64,000 nt of DNA from Molossus alvarezi. Its lineage: Eukaryota; Chordata; Mammalia; Chiroptera; Molossidae. How positions within the stretch are numbered: position 1 is the first letter of the stretch; every line of letters begins with the position of its first letter. The stretch spans positions 5,394,001-5,458,000 of the forward strand of contig CM073886.1 of assembly GCA_037176705.1 (NCBI GenBank), in the 5' to 3' direction. The position numbers and the translations under genes are program-made. Shown here in pieces: positions 35,012 through 46,535 of the stretch. Under the pieces are notes generated by a model that was not told the origin of the DNA, did not search any database, and was given only the letters and a program-made list of their open reading frames with translations.

Positions 35012-35530
35012 TTAAAACGTTTTTATTAAATGTATTGGGGTGACATTGGTCAATAGGAGTATATAGGGTCCCCGTGTACAGTTCTATGATACATCATCTC
35101 TGCATGGCATTGTGTCCCCACCCAAAGTCAGCTCTTCTTCCGTCAGCGTGTATTTGACCCCCTTGCCCTTTACTACCCCCGCTTCCCTCCGGTCACTGCC
35201 GTCTGTGGCTGTGTCTGTGAGCTGTTTCATGGCCCACCTATGAGTGCAGTCATCTGGTTCGGAGCTCTCTGGCTGACTTTGCTTAGCACATTCTCAAGAT
35301 CCATCCATTTTGTCGCGAACAGCAGTCTTTCGTCTTGTCTCAGGCTGAGTGGAGTCCAGATACACCTACCAGAAAACTTGGAGAACATTAATTCAAAAAG
35401 GTCCCACTATGTGCAGCGTCATTCATGGGGCCAAGACATGGGCACAACCAGCGTGTCCTTCGGTCGGTGTCTGGATGAAGAAGATGTGGTACAAGAATAT
35501 TTCTTTAAAAATAAAAATAAAGCAAGACTA
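35012..35530 (-). mobile_element. L1 3' end, antisense
   Basis: 'ttttattaaatgtattgggg', 'tgacattggtcaatagg', 'gtacagttctatgatac', 'cacccaaagtcagctcttc', 'ggtcactgccgtctgtgg', then 'gatgaagaagatgtggtac'. This matches a Laurasiatherian L1 3' region read in reverse at its start. The last 170 bp look like sense L1 text, suggesting a rearranged or composite copy. Confidence 0.7.
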
Positions 35531-36134
35531 AAGAGCTGCCTTTGGAACAAGGGCTGTTCTTGGATTTGGTGTCAAGCTGGGGTGTCTACCGCCTCCCCGT
35601 CACCATTCTTGGTCTGGTCACCATTCCCCGTCACAGCCTTGTGCCGTCAGAAAGAAGGAAAACGCTGACATCTCTCCTTGGGCCTCCGTGGTAATCGGAA
35701 GATTACTTTCCTAATAAGTGCATAGAGTTCAGTAATAATCAGTCACATTTACATGGCAGCCCCCACTCCTGGAAAAACGTTGGCATGAGAAATCCCATTC
35801 CATGGTCACAGTCATCCGTGGACTTGGGTTTTCTAAAGGACTTTTATTTAAAAAGCATTGCTGTATTTTTTTTTAACCATTGAAATGTTTTCAACTGTAA
35901 TGGAATCATACTTTTAAACAGTTTTCCACACATTTTTCTTTTGAGGATATTTAATCGGCAAATTAGAAGCCCAGCACCGAGGACAGTGTGAATGTTCTTT
36001 GCAGCTCTTCTGGTCGTCACAGGGTTTGGCCACACGTGGTTCTGCAGCGTGGGACCTCTCCGCCACTGTCATGAACACACCAGCTCCCCGTGGATCTTCA
36101 GTGGAAACACACGTCTTTATTTTCTTAACAACTT
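35531..36134. other. Unassigned intronic sequence
   Basis: 35690-35760 is AT-rich ('tttcctaataagtgcatag', 'gtaataatcagtcac'). Nothing else recognisable. Confidence 0.35.
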
Positions 36135-36355
36135 TTGAGCACGAGACACTGTGCAAAGTACATTCTCATCCTCACCCTCACCCTGAATTATTACAGTAAC
36201 TCTGTGGAGTAGGTACTATGATTTGTCCCATTTAACAGATGAGAAAACTGAGGTTTCTGGAGGTTAAATACCCCTGAGTTCTCAATTAACAGGGGATCGA
36301 TCGGAATTAGGAGTCAGGTCAACTCTGGAGGCTGTGGGTTTAATCACTAAGTCAC
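36135..36355 (-). repeat. MIR SINE, interrupted at its end by a VES SINE
   Basis: Reverse-complement MIR: 'agtaactctgtggagtagg', 'tttaacagatgagaaaactg', 'aggtttctggaggttaaa' and 'cactaagtcactgtgcc'. The VES copy starting at 36373 inserted at this end. Confidence 0.78.
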
Positions 36356-36372
36356 TGTGCCTCGGTATTTTA

Positions 36373-36636
36373 CTTTTTTTTTTTTTTATCCTCACCTGAG
36401 GACACTTTTGGATATTTTGTTCGGATAAAGTGGGAGGGGGAGAGAATGGGAGGGGGAGAGAGAGAGAGAGAGAGAAACATCGACGTGAAAGGGACGCATT
36501 GAGTGGTTTCCACCCACATGACCAACCAGGGCCGGGGACAAACTGCAACCGAGGCACGTGCCCTTAGCAGGAACCGAACCCGGGTGTCTCCGGACCGCAG
36601 GCCGACACTCCAACTGCTGAGCCAAACTGGCCAGGG
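36373..36636 (-). mobile_element. VES SINE, type II (antisense), perfect 17-bp target duplication
   Basis: Flanked by identical copies of 'tgtgcctcggtatttta' at 36356-36372 and 36637-36653. Full layout in reverse: T-tract, 'atcctcacctgaggac', long GA block, 'acatcgacgtgaaagg', 'cagggccggggacaaactg', 'gaaccgaacccgggtg', and a head ending 'aaactggccaggg'. The perfect duplication indicates a fairly recent insertion. The donor-like site here is GAG|GCACGT, a weaker GC form. Confidence 0.96.
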
Positions 36637-36653
36637 TGTGCCTCGGTATTTTA

Positions 36654-37194
36654 AAGGGCTATCGAACTGACCTGCAGCTTGAGAAACGCCTGCCAGCAGG
36701 TTAGGTGAAGAGAGACTCTGCTGGCCAACTCACCAGGCGTCCAGCGTCTTGCCGGGGGCTCAGGTGGGCAGGAAAGATCACCGGTGTTTAGCAGAAGAGC
36801 GCCAGGGTTTGCTGACATGTTTCGTTAATCCACGTGGAGATTGCTGATGAGGATTCTGGTTAATGAGTTGCAGAATTTTTAAAACGAGCAGATGTGCCAC
36901 AGTGAAGTGCCTCTGACTGCCTGTGCCCAGGGGAAGCTCTGAGCGGCTGGGGCTGTGGGCTCACGTTCCTCCACTGAACCTGCAGCGGTGTTTCTGCGAG
37001 ACTCAGGACCCTGGCTCGGTCCCAGCACGGAGACTGCGTGCTGCTCCAGGCCCGGCCGACGGCCGACGCAGGCAGGGGCCAGCTGGGCGGCACAGGTCCG
37101 CTCGCACGCCTGCTGGGCAGCAGCCCCGTCCGGAACTCGCGCTGCAGCGCCAGCGCTCCCACAGCCTGCGAAGGAAGTGTGCTTGTATCCCCCT
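36654..37194. other. Unassigned intronic sequence
   Basis: GC-rich at 36940-37160. Chance frames on both strands; no recognisable domain. Confidence 0.35.
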
Positions 37195-37320
37195 TGCACG
37201 CAGAACCCAGGATCAGAGAGAGGTTAGGGACTTTCCCAAAGCTATGTTGAGTGACAAACAGGTTCAAACTTACGCATGTCTGGCTCCAAAGCCTGTATTT
37301 TTTTCCCTCTTCTGCACTCT
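37195..37320 (-). repeat. MIR fragment
   Basis: 'gatcagagagaggttaggg', 'actttcccaaagctatg', 'ggctccaaagcctgtat': reverse-complement MIR wording. A short A-tract follows at 37328. Confidence 0.6.
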
Positions 37321-38399
37321 CTTTTTTTAAAAAAAAAAAAAGCACTTGACAGGAGTCCAGGAATACGAAAGCTCCGGGTGAAGTGCGGGCTCCTTCCAGC
37401 CCTGTTCCCTTCCGCAAGCCCACCCACCGCGCTCACGGATCTTGTGGGGTTCCGTGCGTCTCCCCCTTTCTTCCCTGACGTTGCTGTTGTAAGGTGCGTG
37501 GCTGCCGTGGACCGTGGCCCCGTCCTGAGCCTGCCCACTTGGATCCATAACCTCCTCAGGAGCACAGTGGGGAAGGGTTTTGCAGGGCCGTCCAGCAAAG
37601 CCACCTCGCTCAGCCGGTGGGCAGCGCTAGGTTTGCAGTTGTGAGGACGCACCAGAGTTCATTCTTTATGGTTATTTATTCGTTATGGTACCATTTTCCG
37701 CACAGCAGCAGGAAGCCTGCCCTTGCCCTCCGTGTGGCAGGGAGAGTGAGGAGAGACCGGAACACCACGGGTGACTGCCCTTCCTCTTGAGATCCCGGCA
37801 CAGACGTGCACGCACATGAGGACCACGTGTGCAGTGTTTTCCGCCTACAACTTTTTCTTACTGTTTTTCTCATTGATTTTCCAAAACTTTACTTTTTAAA
37901 TACATTGAGTAGTTACTATATGTGGAACAGAGTTATTGGGTTTCTTTTGCATTTTATTTCCCCTCGTGGTGGTTTTTTATCTTCCCAAACTTCTACATGT
38001 TTACATGGTCACATGTGAAGTATTTGCGTTCCCCCTTTGGCATCATGCTTATAAAGCCCTCCCAATCCCCAGGAACGTACACACCGACTCACACTTTAGT
38101 CCCTACCCCATTGTGTTCTCAGCACTGAAAGAAATGATTTCACCTGAATTCACACTGACGTGGGTGTGGGTGAGGAAACCGCTCCGTTTTCTCCCGGCTG
38201 GTTTGCTGATTGTCCCGGTGACCCGTAGTATCCCAGCTGATCGGGATGCCACCTTTATCGTATGTTCTGTCGATAGCTGTGCTTATTTCCGGTTTCGTGT
38301 TCTGTTCTGTGAATCTGTCCGCCTGCCCCCGAGCCGCCCTGTCCAAACGGCTGTCCACTCTGCCGCGACATCGCGGTTTCTGCCCACGCCTCCTCCTTC
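37321..38399. other. Unassigned intronic sequence
   Basis: 37660-38050 is T-rich and might be the start of the antisense L1 remnant that follows. No gene. Confidence 0.35.
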
Positions 38400-40060
38400 T
38401 CACAGCTGCTCTTTGATGTATTCCTCCGAAAGAAACTTCATCACTGTATGTCAAATTCAATATTTTAAATCCTCTTGGGATTGGATTGGAATTACGTTTG
38501 ATTTATAGATTCATTCGAGAAGAATTGATGTCTTTAGAATATTACGACACTTTCCAGCCTGCCATTTATTAAAGTTTTAATTGAACTGTCTATAAATTAT
38601 AGAACAATATTAAATATTAATTGTGTTAGCAGGCATCTTTATCTTGTGGAACTTGAACGAGACTCAGCCTGGAGGTTACCCACGCAGGGGCTGGTGTCGA
38701 AGCAGCTAGGTTTCCTCCCAATCATTTCTTTGGGTCTTTGGGCAGATTACATCTTTGTGTGCCAAAATTCCTTACGTGAGTGATCAGACTGATCATACGG
38801 ATGCCCGCCTGGGCCAGCTCCCTTCGCGCGGTTGCAGTGAGCCCCTCGGTTGTGTTTTAAACGAGCAATGATGTTGAATTTGCTGGGTGCCTTTTCAGAA
38901 TCTGTTGAGAATGATCACTTTTCTTTGACACGTCTGTGCTGCATTACGATTCTGTATGAGATGTGATTCTGCGAGTCCCAGTGAGACCTGGCGGCTTTCC
39001 TTTTAATAAATTGTGCTTTGGTAGCTATCCCTCGAAATCTGGACTGGCCAGTTTCTCTGGCGAGGGCGCGTCCCAGTGGAGAAGCCTGCCTGCCCGCGGC
39101 CGCAATGAGCCACCGCCGCCCCCTGCCCCGGAGAGCAGGGCCCGGGCCAGCTCTGCAGACCCAGCTGCTCTCTCTGGAGACCACACTGCCCACCTCTCCG
39201 CCCACGGGCCCCGGTGCCTCCAGTTCCAGAGCTGAGGCACATTCCGTGGCAGGAATCCACGTCTTCTCGTGGGGACACCCTCCTCCCCACAGCCGTGTAG
39301 GGGCAGCCTCCCTTCTCCCCAAGTGTGTCTCCGCGTGTCGTCCGCCACTGCTCTACACGCCTTCTCTTGATATTTTGACTTAATACCTTTTATTCATCAG
39401 TTGAGTGCTGGCCCCGTGGGAGTAGAGATGAACATCGATCCCCCACTGCTATGAACCTGCCTGTTGTCGACATCAAATGGCTCACTTTAATGCTGTTTCC
39501 TTGAATTCTTCTGGTGTTAACATCATCACTTTAGCTTTTGTTAGACGGCATCTCCTGATGGAGCCGAGCCTCTCCATTTTCATACCAGTGTTTCTGCCCT
39601 GTTCTGGGAGGTCTGGCGGACACACGACTGGGTTCTATCTTAGAGCGAGAGCTCTTCATCGTCGCCATTTGAAAGTGATGGCGTTTGCCCGTGTCCCGCC
39701 ATCGCGCACGTGCACACCGCCCGCTGCCTCTGGACTCGCCTGCGGCCTGTGCTGTTTCCTCCGCTCCCTTCCCTTCTCCCGTCCGCCCCGCCACTCCCTG
39801 TGCTTGTTTGTCCTCCGGTGTTTGGAAGGCACATGTCCTGCTCTTAATTCTCAACTTGACGTTTTTGTGGGAGAGAAAGCGAGTCCCTCTTGGTACAGTC
39901 TCGTGTCCTTTCTCCGCCCACCCCTCCCCTCATGTCTCCACTGCCACCCGTGTCTCTGTTACGTCGGCCTGGGATTTCGGGTTGGATTTATCAAATTATT
40001 GATTTTTTTCAACTTTATTAGGTGTAAATGATCAATTCTTTATCTTCTTTTTAAAAGAAA
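38400..40060 (-). mobile_element. Highly degraded L1 ORF2 remnant, antisense
   Basis: T-rich text with reverse L1 landmarks: 'cttgggattggattgg' (38473), 'agaagaattgatgtctttag' (38518), 'ttgaatttgctgggtgcc' (38875), 'cgactgggttctatcttag' (39624) and 'tttcaactttattagg' (40007). GC-rich unique-looking segments (39060-39350 and 39680-39950) interrupt it. No frame is left. The boundaries are approximate. Confidence 0.45.
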
Positions 40061-43000
40061 GCCTTGATATTAGAAACTAAATGTATCAGTTGTCCAGACT
40101 CAGAGCTGTCTTCCCCCATCACCACCCCCAATACACAGTCGCCCCGAGTCCTTCCACACCGTCTCCTCGTCACCGGCTGTCAGGGTGCGGCCAAGGCGCA
40201 CAGGGACCCGAGCTGCCGCCTGTCCTGCGGTGCTCTGCTCCGCCTTCCTGAGCACGTCAGCCAAGTGCTGCACACTGGGCGTCACAGAGGTTTTTCTCCA
40301 AAACTCGCATGGTCATCCTTGTTCTTCTGGCATTTACTCATGCCACAACTCCTAGTCTGCCTTGTATTTGTAGAAAATTTATTTTGTGTGCTTTCTCCAT
40401 CCTGGGTACCTGTAATATGTACAGGACTTTTGCATTTTACATATAATACAAAATGTTTGCCCGATGCATGTCTGTAGGGACAGCTGAGGGGTGGCTGGAA
40501 GGATGGATGGATTCAGGAAGGTGAGCTTTATTTTGTTCAGACTAAGCTGCTTTTTGGTCTGCCCAGTAGCCATTTGTACTTCTGGAAATGTCCTTTTAAT
40601 GACATCCTGTCTGTAGCTCTGTCCAGCTGGCCTCAGGTGTTTCTTCCACAGCGCTGCACACCGCCTGTGACCACTGTCCTCCACGTCGCCTCTGCCCTGG
40701 GCTCAGCACATGGACTTCCACGTCGCAGGTTCACGATCTGGCTCAAGTTTTCCTGGTTTTTATTTTTACCTCGTTGGTCTTCTTCATGGCTCTCGGTGCA
40801 CTTGGCTGACGCCTTCTCGGCTGCTCTGCGGCAGCCTCTTACCTCTCTGTACCTGGGCATGTCGTCCTGTGGTCTTCTCACGTGGCCCCCACTGCCCCAG
40901 CCGGCTGTGCAGATGCCCCCTCGGGGCGCCCCCGTTTACCCGCTCCCCTCTTCCTTCACCCCAAGTTGTAAGGTGCATCTGTCCTGTTTGTCCGGCAGAG
41001 GACATCGTCCACCCGACGGGCTCCAGGAGGGCGGTGCTTCATCCGTCTTAGAGCTGCGGTGTCACACCTCGCACATGGCTGGCCGACAGGGGATGCTGAG
41101 CAGTTATTTGCCGAATGAGGACATGTTGGACTCCCTTGGCTGTGCCCTCATTGTTCTGAGCCAGAAGTTCCCAAACTTTCATCACCGAAGGTCACCTTTT
41201 CACCGCATCCATGTGCCATTCGCCATTCGCACAGTTATTTACTTCTTTAATAAATAAGGTGGTTGTCTTTAGATCAGTTCACATCTTGAGCAACAAAATC
41301 TGTAAGAAAAGGTGATGTCCTACTTCCATTTTCTAAAATGCAGCAAATAAACACATACCTGTAAGAAGCACACATTTCATCCAGGAGTCACTCACACACC
41401 ACGGACGACATGCAGCCGCACCCGGAGAACCTTCCGGAAGAGTTACCCGGCCTTCCCTCCAGCAGCCCCGCCCCTGGCCTGAGGCTCTGGCCCCCCCGTG
41501 AGTCGTTCCAGCACAGGGACCGGACTGACCATGCCACAGTCGGCAAGGAAGACACCGCTCCTTCCTCATGGGTTTGCCGACCCCCCAGGGAAAAGCCACT
41601 AGATTAATACACAGATGTGCAAGATAATCACATGTTGTGCTTAGAGCTACGAGGGGAATAAACCATGGGGTTTGGAGAGTGACATTTGAGAGTGGTGACA
41701 TTTGCAGAGACCTGAGGATGAGGACTGAGCTGTAGGAAGAGCCAGGGGAAACTTTCCAGGGGAGAGAATAGCGAAGGCCTGAGGACAGGAAGGGTAGGAT
41801 GGGGACTCAAGAGTGACTGCTCATCTCGCCTGGCGTCCTGAGTGAGCTGAAAGGCAGAGCTGGACCATCCCACACCACAGCCTGGACAGGAGCCAGATTG
41901 TACCGTTTACGTGGGCCTCGGACCCTGAAGAGGTATTGTTCACTCCGCCATACATGCAGCTTTGGCACAGCAGAGGCCTGGGGGTGTGAGCAGCTGACCT
42001 CCTGGGGCCTTGCCCACAGCACTGCCCACTGCTCTTCTTGCTCCCTGCATGCTCAGCAAGCCACCCCCTGCGAGCCCTTTGCAACCATGCAGCTTAACGT
42101 GTTCTGATACAGCTGCCTCCACGGGAGACGGGGGAAAGGAAGCACACTCCCGCCAGTGCTGACTTCTCCCGGCGTCACAGAACTGCGCAGGGGCAGGCGG
42201 TGTTCCCTCCCACAGCTGCAGTTGGATCACCTCCCACTAGGGGGCACTGCTGTGCTGCAGGAGGTGGAACAGCCTTGCAGACGGCCTCCCTGCACAACCT
42301 ATCAGCAATGAGGACTCTGGACTGTGAAATGGTAAAGCTTGGTATTAAAAATAAACTCATCCAGTCATTGGCTGGGGAGTTTGCAGGTGCCTGGGAAGAA
42401 CTCGGAACTGGTGGGGACTGCCAGGTCCTTAGAGATCATTCTAGTGCAGGTGGACGCTGTGAACAGGGAACCCAGAAGGCCTCTGGGTTCACCAGCTCCA
42501 TCCTCCTCCTGGGGCTGGTCCATGCAGAACACTTGGTGTGTTGCTAGCACGACAGTGAAGATGTTCCATTCTGACGGTCTTACATTCTCTGAGGTCTGAC
42601 GTGAGCTCACCTGCCCAGAGGACAGGAGAGGGCTGCTTTGCTCATTTGCAGAGAGGGGAGTGGGTCTGAAGTAGCCACGCAGAGTGGAAGAGGGAGTTGG
42701 CAGAAACAACATGGCAGATTGCCGGCTATGCCAGGCCTCCGGTGTCGGCATTCGAGGTTTGTGGAGGACAACCTGCCCATCTCACATGTTCTCCAGCTGC
42801 ACTAGAACCCCTAGGGTGCCAGTCGGTACCATCGCTGTAGCCTTGGGTAGTCCCAGGTGCCACCTTGCTTCCTGGATGTCAGCGTCACTGGGGAGGGTCA
42901 CACGAGAGCGGAGGGGCTGGGAATGGATCCTGGAGCGCAGAGCCCGGCGAGAGAAAAGCGCTGAGCTGCTCCCCTCGGCTGACCACGAGGCAGGCACCCG

Positions 43001-43329
43001 TGGTCCTGAGCTGGGGGACGGGCGTCCCGTGCGACCGGGAGGAGGTTACCACTTGCATCTGGTTGTAGACTAGATGTGGACTAGATGTGGGTGTTGCTGG
43101 TGGAGAGCAGGGCCGTTAACTGACACATGAGGGGACACACTGGAAGTGAGCTGATGCCCCAGGAGCAGTGGAAAGGTGAGGTGTTCAGCGGGGTCCGAGG
43201 GCGGTGGGGTGGCAGGCAGACCTGAGGAAGTGGAACCTTTGAGCTTTATTTCAGGACTTTGGGGAGAAAAGGAGACATAGGGCTGTAGCAGGAAAGGGTG
43301 AAGGGATGGATGAGTGGCTGTTTGAAAAT
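40061..43329. other. Unassigned intronic sequence
   Basis: A 227-codon + frame at 40574-41257 has no recognisable domain. 41160-41290 ('gaagttcccaaactttc') may be a hAT-type remnant. 41640-41850 resembles the unnamed repeat at 28800. An 11-bp duplication, 'actagatgtgg', sits at 43069-43090. No gene. Confidence 0.35.
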
Positions 43330-43735
43330 TAAAAGACTTCCAGTGCACAGCATGCTAGCTTTCATCAATGATTCTATGTCATATATTCGAAAGTTGCTAG
43401 AAGATTTTCAAAGTCCTGGTCATGCCTGCCCGTGTGGCTCTGCGGTTGAGTGTTGACCCATTCGCCACGAGGTCTCTGGTTCCCGGTCACAGCACATGCC
43501 CAGGTTGTGGGCCCGATCCCCAGTGAGGAGCGTGCAGGAGGCAGCCAATCGATGTTCTCTCTCATTGATGTTTCTCTCTCTCTCTCCCCTCTCTAAAATC
43601 AATAAAGGAAAAAACTTTCTTTAAAGTCCTGAGCACAAGGAAAAAAATGTTAACTGTGTAATGATGGATGTTACCTAGACTTATTGTGGGGATTATTCAG
43701 CAATATATTCACATATCAAATCATGTTATGATTTC
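43330..43735 (+). mobile_element. L1 3' UTR, left part (outermost layer of nest)
   Basis: 'cgaaagttgctagaag' before the SINE at 43419, then 'gagcacaaggaaaaaaatg', 'gtaatgatggatgttacc', 'agacttattgtggggatt', and 'cacatatcaaatcatg' after it. This is the well-known text of an old L1MA/B-type 3' UTR. It breaks at about 43735 and resumes at 46741 with 'gcatgttgtacacctg'. Confidence 0.8.
43419..43622 (+). mobile_element. VES SINE, type I (sense)
   Basis: 'cccgtgtggctctgcgg' head, 'gtctctggttcccgg', 'gatccccagtgagg', CT-rich tract, 'ctaaaatcaataaagg' tail. Perfect 9-bp target duplication 'aaagtcctg' at 43410 and 43623. Inserted in the old L1 3' UTR. Confidence 0.92.
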
Positions 43736-44791
43736 TCAGAGCTTTCTGGTCAAGATGGCAGGTAGGTAAACGCGGTCTCGTCTCCTCCCCCAACCACATC
43801 AAAGTGACAACTAAACTACAGAGCAACCATCACTCAGAACCGCCAGACATGGAGCTGAATGGAAGTCTCACAACTATGAGATTAAAGAAGCAGCCACATG
43901 GAGACTGGTAGGAGGGGCGGAGGCGGACGGGCTGGCGGAGGCCGTTGTTCCTTTGCTGAGCCCTTCCCCCACAGGGCCAACAGAGGGCATCATACCTGGG
44001 ACTCCAGCAACCTGGCTCACACTGTTTGCCCCACCCTAGTGATTCCCTGAGGCTCTGCCCCACCCAAACTTCAGGCCCACCCAAGCTATTGCCAGTGGCT
44101 TTACCATAGAAAGGGCCTGTCTGGGCTCCTGCTTCAGATTTTCCTAAATTCTCTCAAACAAGCAGCATCTGGCCTCAGTGAGCTTCATACCTCTCACTAA
44201 GTGGCCCCAGGCCTGGCACTAGCAGCAGCCTTGGTTCACAATTTGGCTTCTCCTGGGCACCTCCAAGCCCAGCACACCATCTGCAGATCACTTTGTAGTT
44301 TATGCCTGGTGGCCCCGGGTGAAACACAGGCAGTGGCTGACCTGGCCCCAGAGCCAGAACACCCAGTGGACAGCTTCAGACCATGTCAAAGCATCACCAC
44401 CCAACCACTTCCACAGGTGACACACTCAAGGGGTGGGCTCAGTGGGTTCCAGAGCCCTGCTGAAGTAAGTCTGGCTCTGGGTGGTGGGCCCTGCACAGCT
44501 GATTCTCCAAGGTAGTCAGAGGTCAGTGGGCAGTGGGCACAGCCAGTCCTTGCAACTGATCAGCCTGAGTAAATCCCTCCCATTGACGTGCCAACAGCAA
44601 TCAAGACTCAATTACAACAGAAGGGTGTACAGTCCACACTAAGGGTGCACCTCGAGGGGCCAACTGGGGTGCTCAGGGAGGCTGTGCCACTGGATCCTAC
44701 AGAACACCACAAGAATAGGCCACCCTACCAAACCTAGGAGACGTAGCAGCTCTACCTAATACATAGAAACAAACACAGGGAGACAGCCAAA

Positions 44792-45870
44792 ATGAGGAGA
44801 CAAAGAAACGTGTCCCAAATGAAAGAGCAGAACCAAACTCCAGGGAAAAAACTAAATGAAATGGATATAAGCAATCTAATAGATGCAGAGTTCAAAACAC
44901 TGGTTATAAGGATGCTCAATGAACTTAGTGAAGACCTCAAGAGCATAAAAAAGGACCAGTCAGAAATGAAGGATACACTAACTAAAATAAAGAATAATTT
45001 ATAGGGTATCAACAGTAGAATAGGCGAGGCCAAGAATCAAACTATTGATTTGAAATATAATAATAAAAAAAAAATCACCCAATTAGAACAGCAAAAAGAA
45101 AAAAGAATCCAAAAAAATGAGGATAGTGTAAGGAGCCTCTGAGACAACTTCAAGCGTGCCAACATTCGCATCATGGGGGTGCTGGCAGGAGAAGAGGGAA
45201 AACAAAAAATTGAAAACCTATTTGAAAAAATAATGGCAAAAATTTTTCCTAACTTGGTGAAGGAAATAGATATACAGGAAGCACAAAGAGTCCCAAACAA
45301 GATGAACCCAAAGAGGGCCACAACAAGACACATCATCATCAAAATGCCAAAGGTTAAGAACAAAGAGAGAATCTTAAAAGCAGCAAGGGAAAAGAAGTTA
45401 GTTACCTATAAGGGAGCTCCCATAAGACTGTCAGCCGATTTCTCAAAAGAAATTTTTCAGGCCCGAAGGGAGTGGCAAGAAATATTCAAAGTGATGAAAA
45501 GCAAGAACCTACAGCCCAGCCAGTATGGCTCACTGGTTAAGCATCAACCCATGCACCAGGAGGTCACTGGTTCGCTTCCTGGTCAGGGCACATGCCCAGC
45601 TTGTGAGCCCAATCCCCAGTGTGGGGCGTGCAGGAGGCGGCCCATTGATGTTTCTATCTCTCTCATCCTCTCCCTTCCTCTCTCTCTAAAATCAATAAAG
45701 GAAAAAAAATCTATAACCAAGATTACTCTCCTGCAAAGCTACCATTTAGAATCGATGGACATAGAAAGAGCTTCCCAGACAAGAAAAAGCTAAAGGAGTT
45801 CATCCCCATCAAACCAGTATTATATGAAATGTTGAAGGGTCTTCTTGAAGAAGAAAATAAAAAATATGAA
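44792..45870 (+). pseudogene. L1/HAL1 ORF1 protein, broken
   Basis: One phase runs from ATG at 44792 through an N-terminal charged, coiled-coil-like part (44792-45001), an in-frame TAG at 45002-45004, a lysine/glutamine-rich segment, an in-frame TGA at 45140-45142 (probably CGA to TGA CpG decay), and then the conserved RNA-recognition and C-terminal parts to about 45510. Recognisable ORF1p wording includes RANIRIMGV just after the second stop, then 'RVPNKMNPKRATTRHIIIKM' and 'REKKLVTYKGAPIRLSADFS'. The SINE at 45515 then splits it, and the last part reads on in another frame. So two stops, one insertion and at least one frameshift. It would encode a nucleic-acid-binding retroposon protein and is not functional. 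Confidence 0.88.
45515..45709 (+). mobile_element. VES SINE, type I (sense), inside HAL1 ORF1
   Basis: 'cccagccagtatggctc' head, 'ctggttcgcttcctgg', 'caatccccagtgtggggcg', CT tract, 'aaaatcaataaaggaaaa'. Interrupts the ORF1 frame of the host element; ORF1 wording resumes at 45710. Confidence 0.93.
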
Positions 45871-46018
45871 CAATAAAGTGGCAATAAATACATACTTATC
45901 ACAATTGAATCTACAAACAAAATGAACCAGCAGAACAGAAACAGACTCATAGATACAGAGAAAGTTTGTTTACCAGATGGGAGAGGGGTTGAGGGGATGG
46001 GCAAAAAAGGTGAAGGTA

Positions 46019-46242
46019 GCCCAGCCGGTGTGGCTCAGTGGTTGAGCATCGACCCATGCACCAGGAGGTCGCCAGTTTGATTCCCGGTCAGGGCACATAC
46101 CCAGGTGGTGGGCCAGATCCCCAGTGGGGGGCATGCAGGAGGCGGCCAGTCGATGTTCTCTCTCATCAGTGTTTCTATCTCTCTCTCTCCCTTTCCCTTC
46201 CTCTTTCTCTAAAAACCAATAAAGAAAAAAAAAATTTTTTTT
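46019..46242 (+). mobile_element. VES SINE, type I (sense), inside HAL1 3' UTR
   Basis: 'cccagccggtgtggctcag' head, 'cagtttgattcccgg', 'gatccccagtggggggcatg', CT tract, 'aaccaataaag' tail with A and T runs. Perfect 12-bp target duplication 'aaggtgaaggta' at 46007-46018 and 46243-46254. Confidence 0.95.
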
Positions 46243-46293
46243 AAGGTGAAGGTATTGAGAGGTATAAATTGGTTGTTAGGTTGATGAACTTCA

Positions 46294-46535
46294 TTTTTTT
46301 CTTTCTTTTTTTTATCCTCACCCGAGGACACTTTTTGTTCAGATAGAGTAGGAGGGAGAGAGAGAGAGAGAGAAACATCGATGTGAAAGGGACACATCGA
46401 GTGGCTGCCACCCGCACAACCAACCAGGGCCGGGGACAAACTGCAACCAAGGTACATGCCCTTAGCGGGAACCGAACCCGGGTCTCTCGGGACCGCAGGC
46501 TGATGCTCTAACCGCTGAGCCAAACCGGCCAGGGC
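46294..46535 (-). mobile_element. VES SINE, type II (antisense), inside HAL1 3' UTR
   Basis: T-rich start, 'atcctcacccgaggac', GA tract, 'acatcgatgtgaaagg', 'cagggccggggacaaactg', 'gaaccgaacccgggtctc', head ending 'aaaccggccagggc'. Perfect 16-bp target duplication 'aggttgatgaacttca' at 46278-46293 and 46536-46551. Carries an acceptor-like 'ttttgttcag' ending at 46342 and an AAG|GTACAT donor-like site with GT at 46452-46453. Confidence 0.96.

Noticed and set aside
40574..41257. 227-codon + frame
   Set aside because: No recognisable motif, low-quality composition and no splice or promoter context; a chance frame.
44792..45870. HAL1 ORF1 as a host gene
   Set aside because: Clear L1-type ORF1 text with two stops, a SINE insertion and a frameshift, inside a retroposon.
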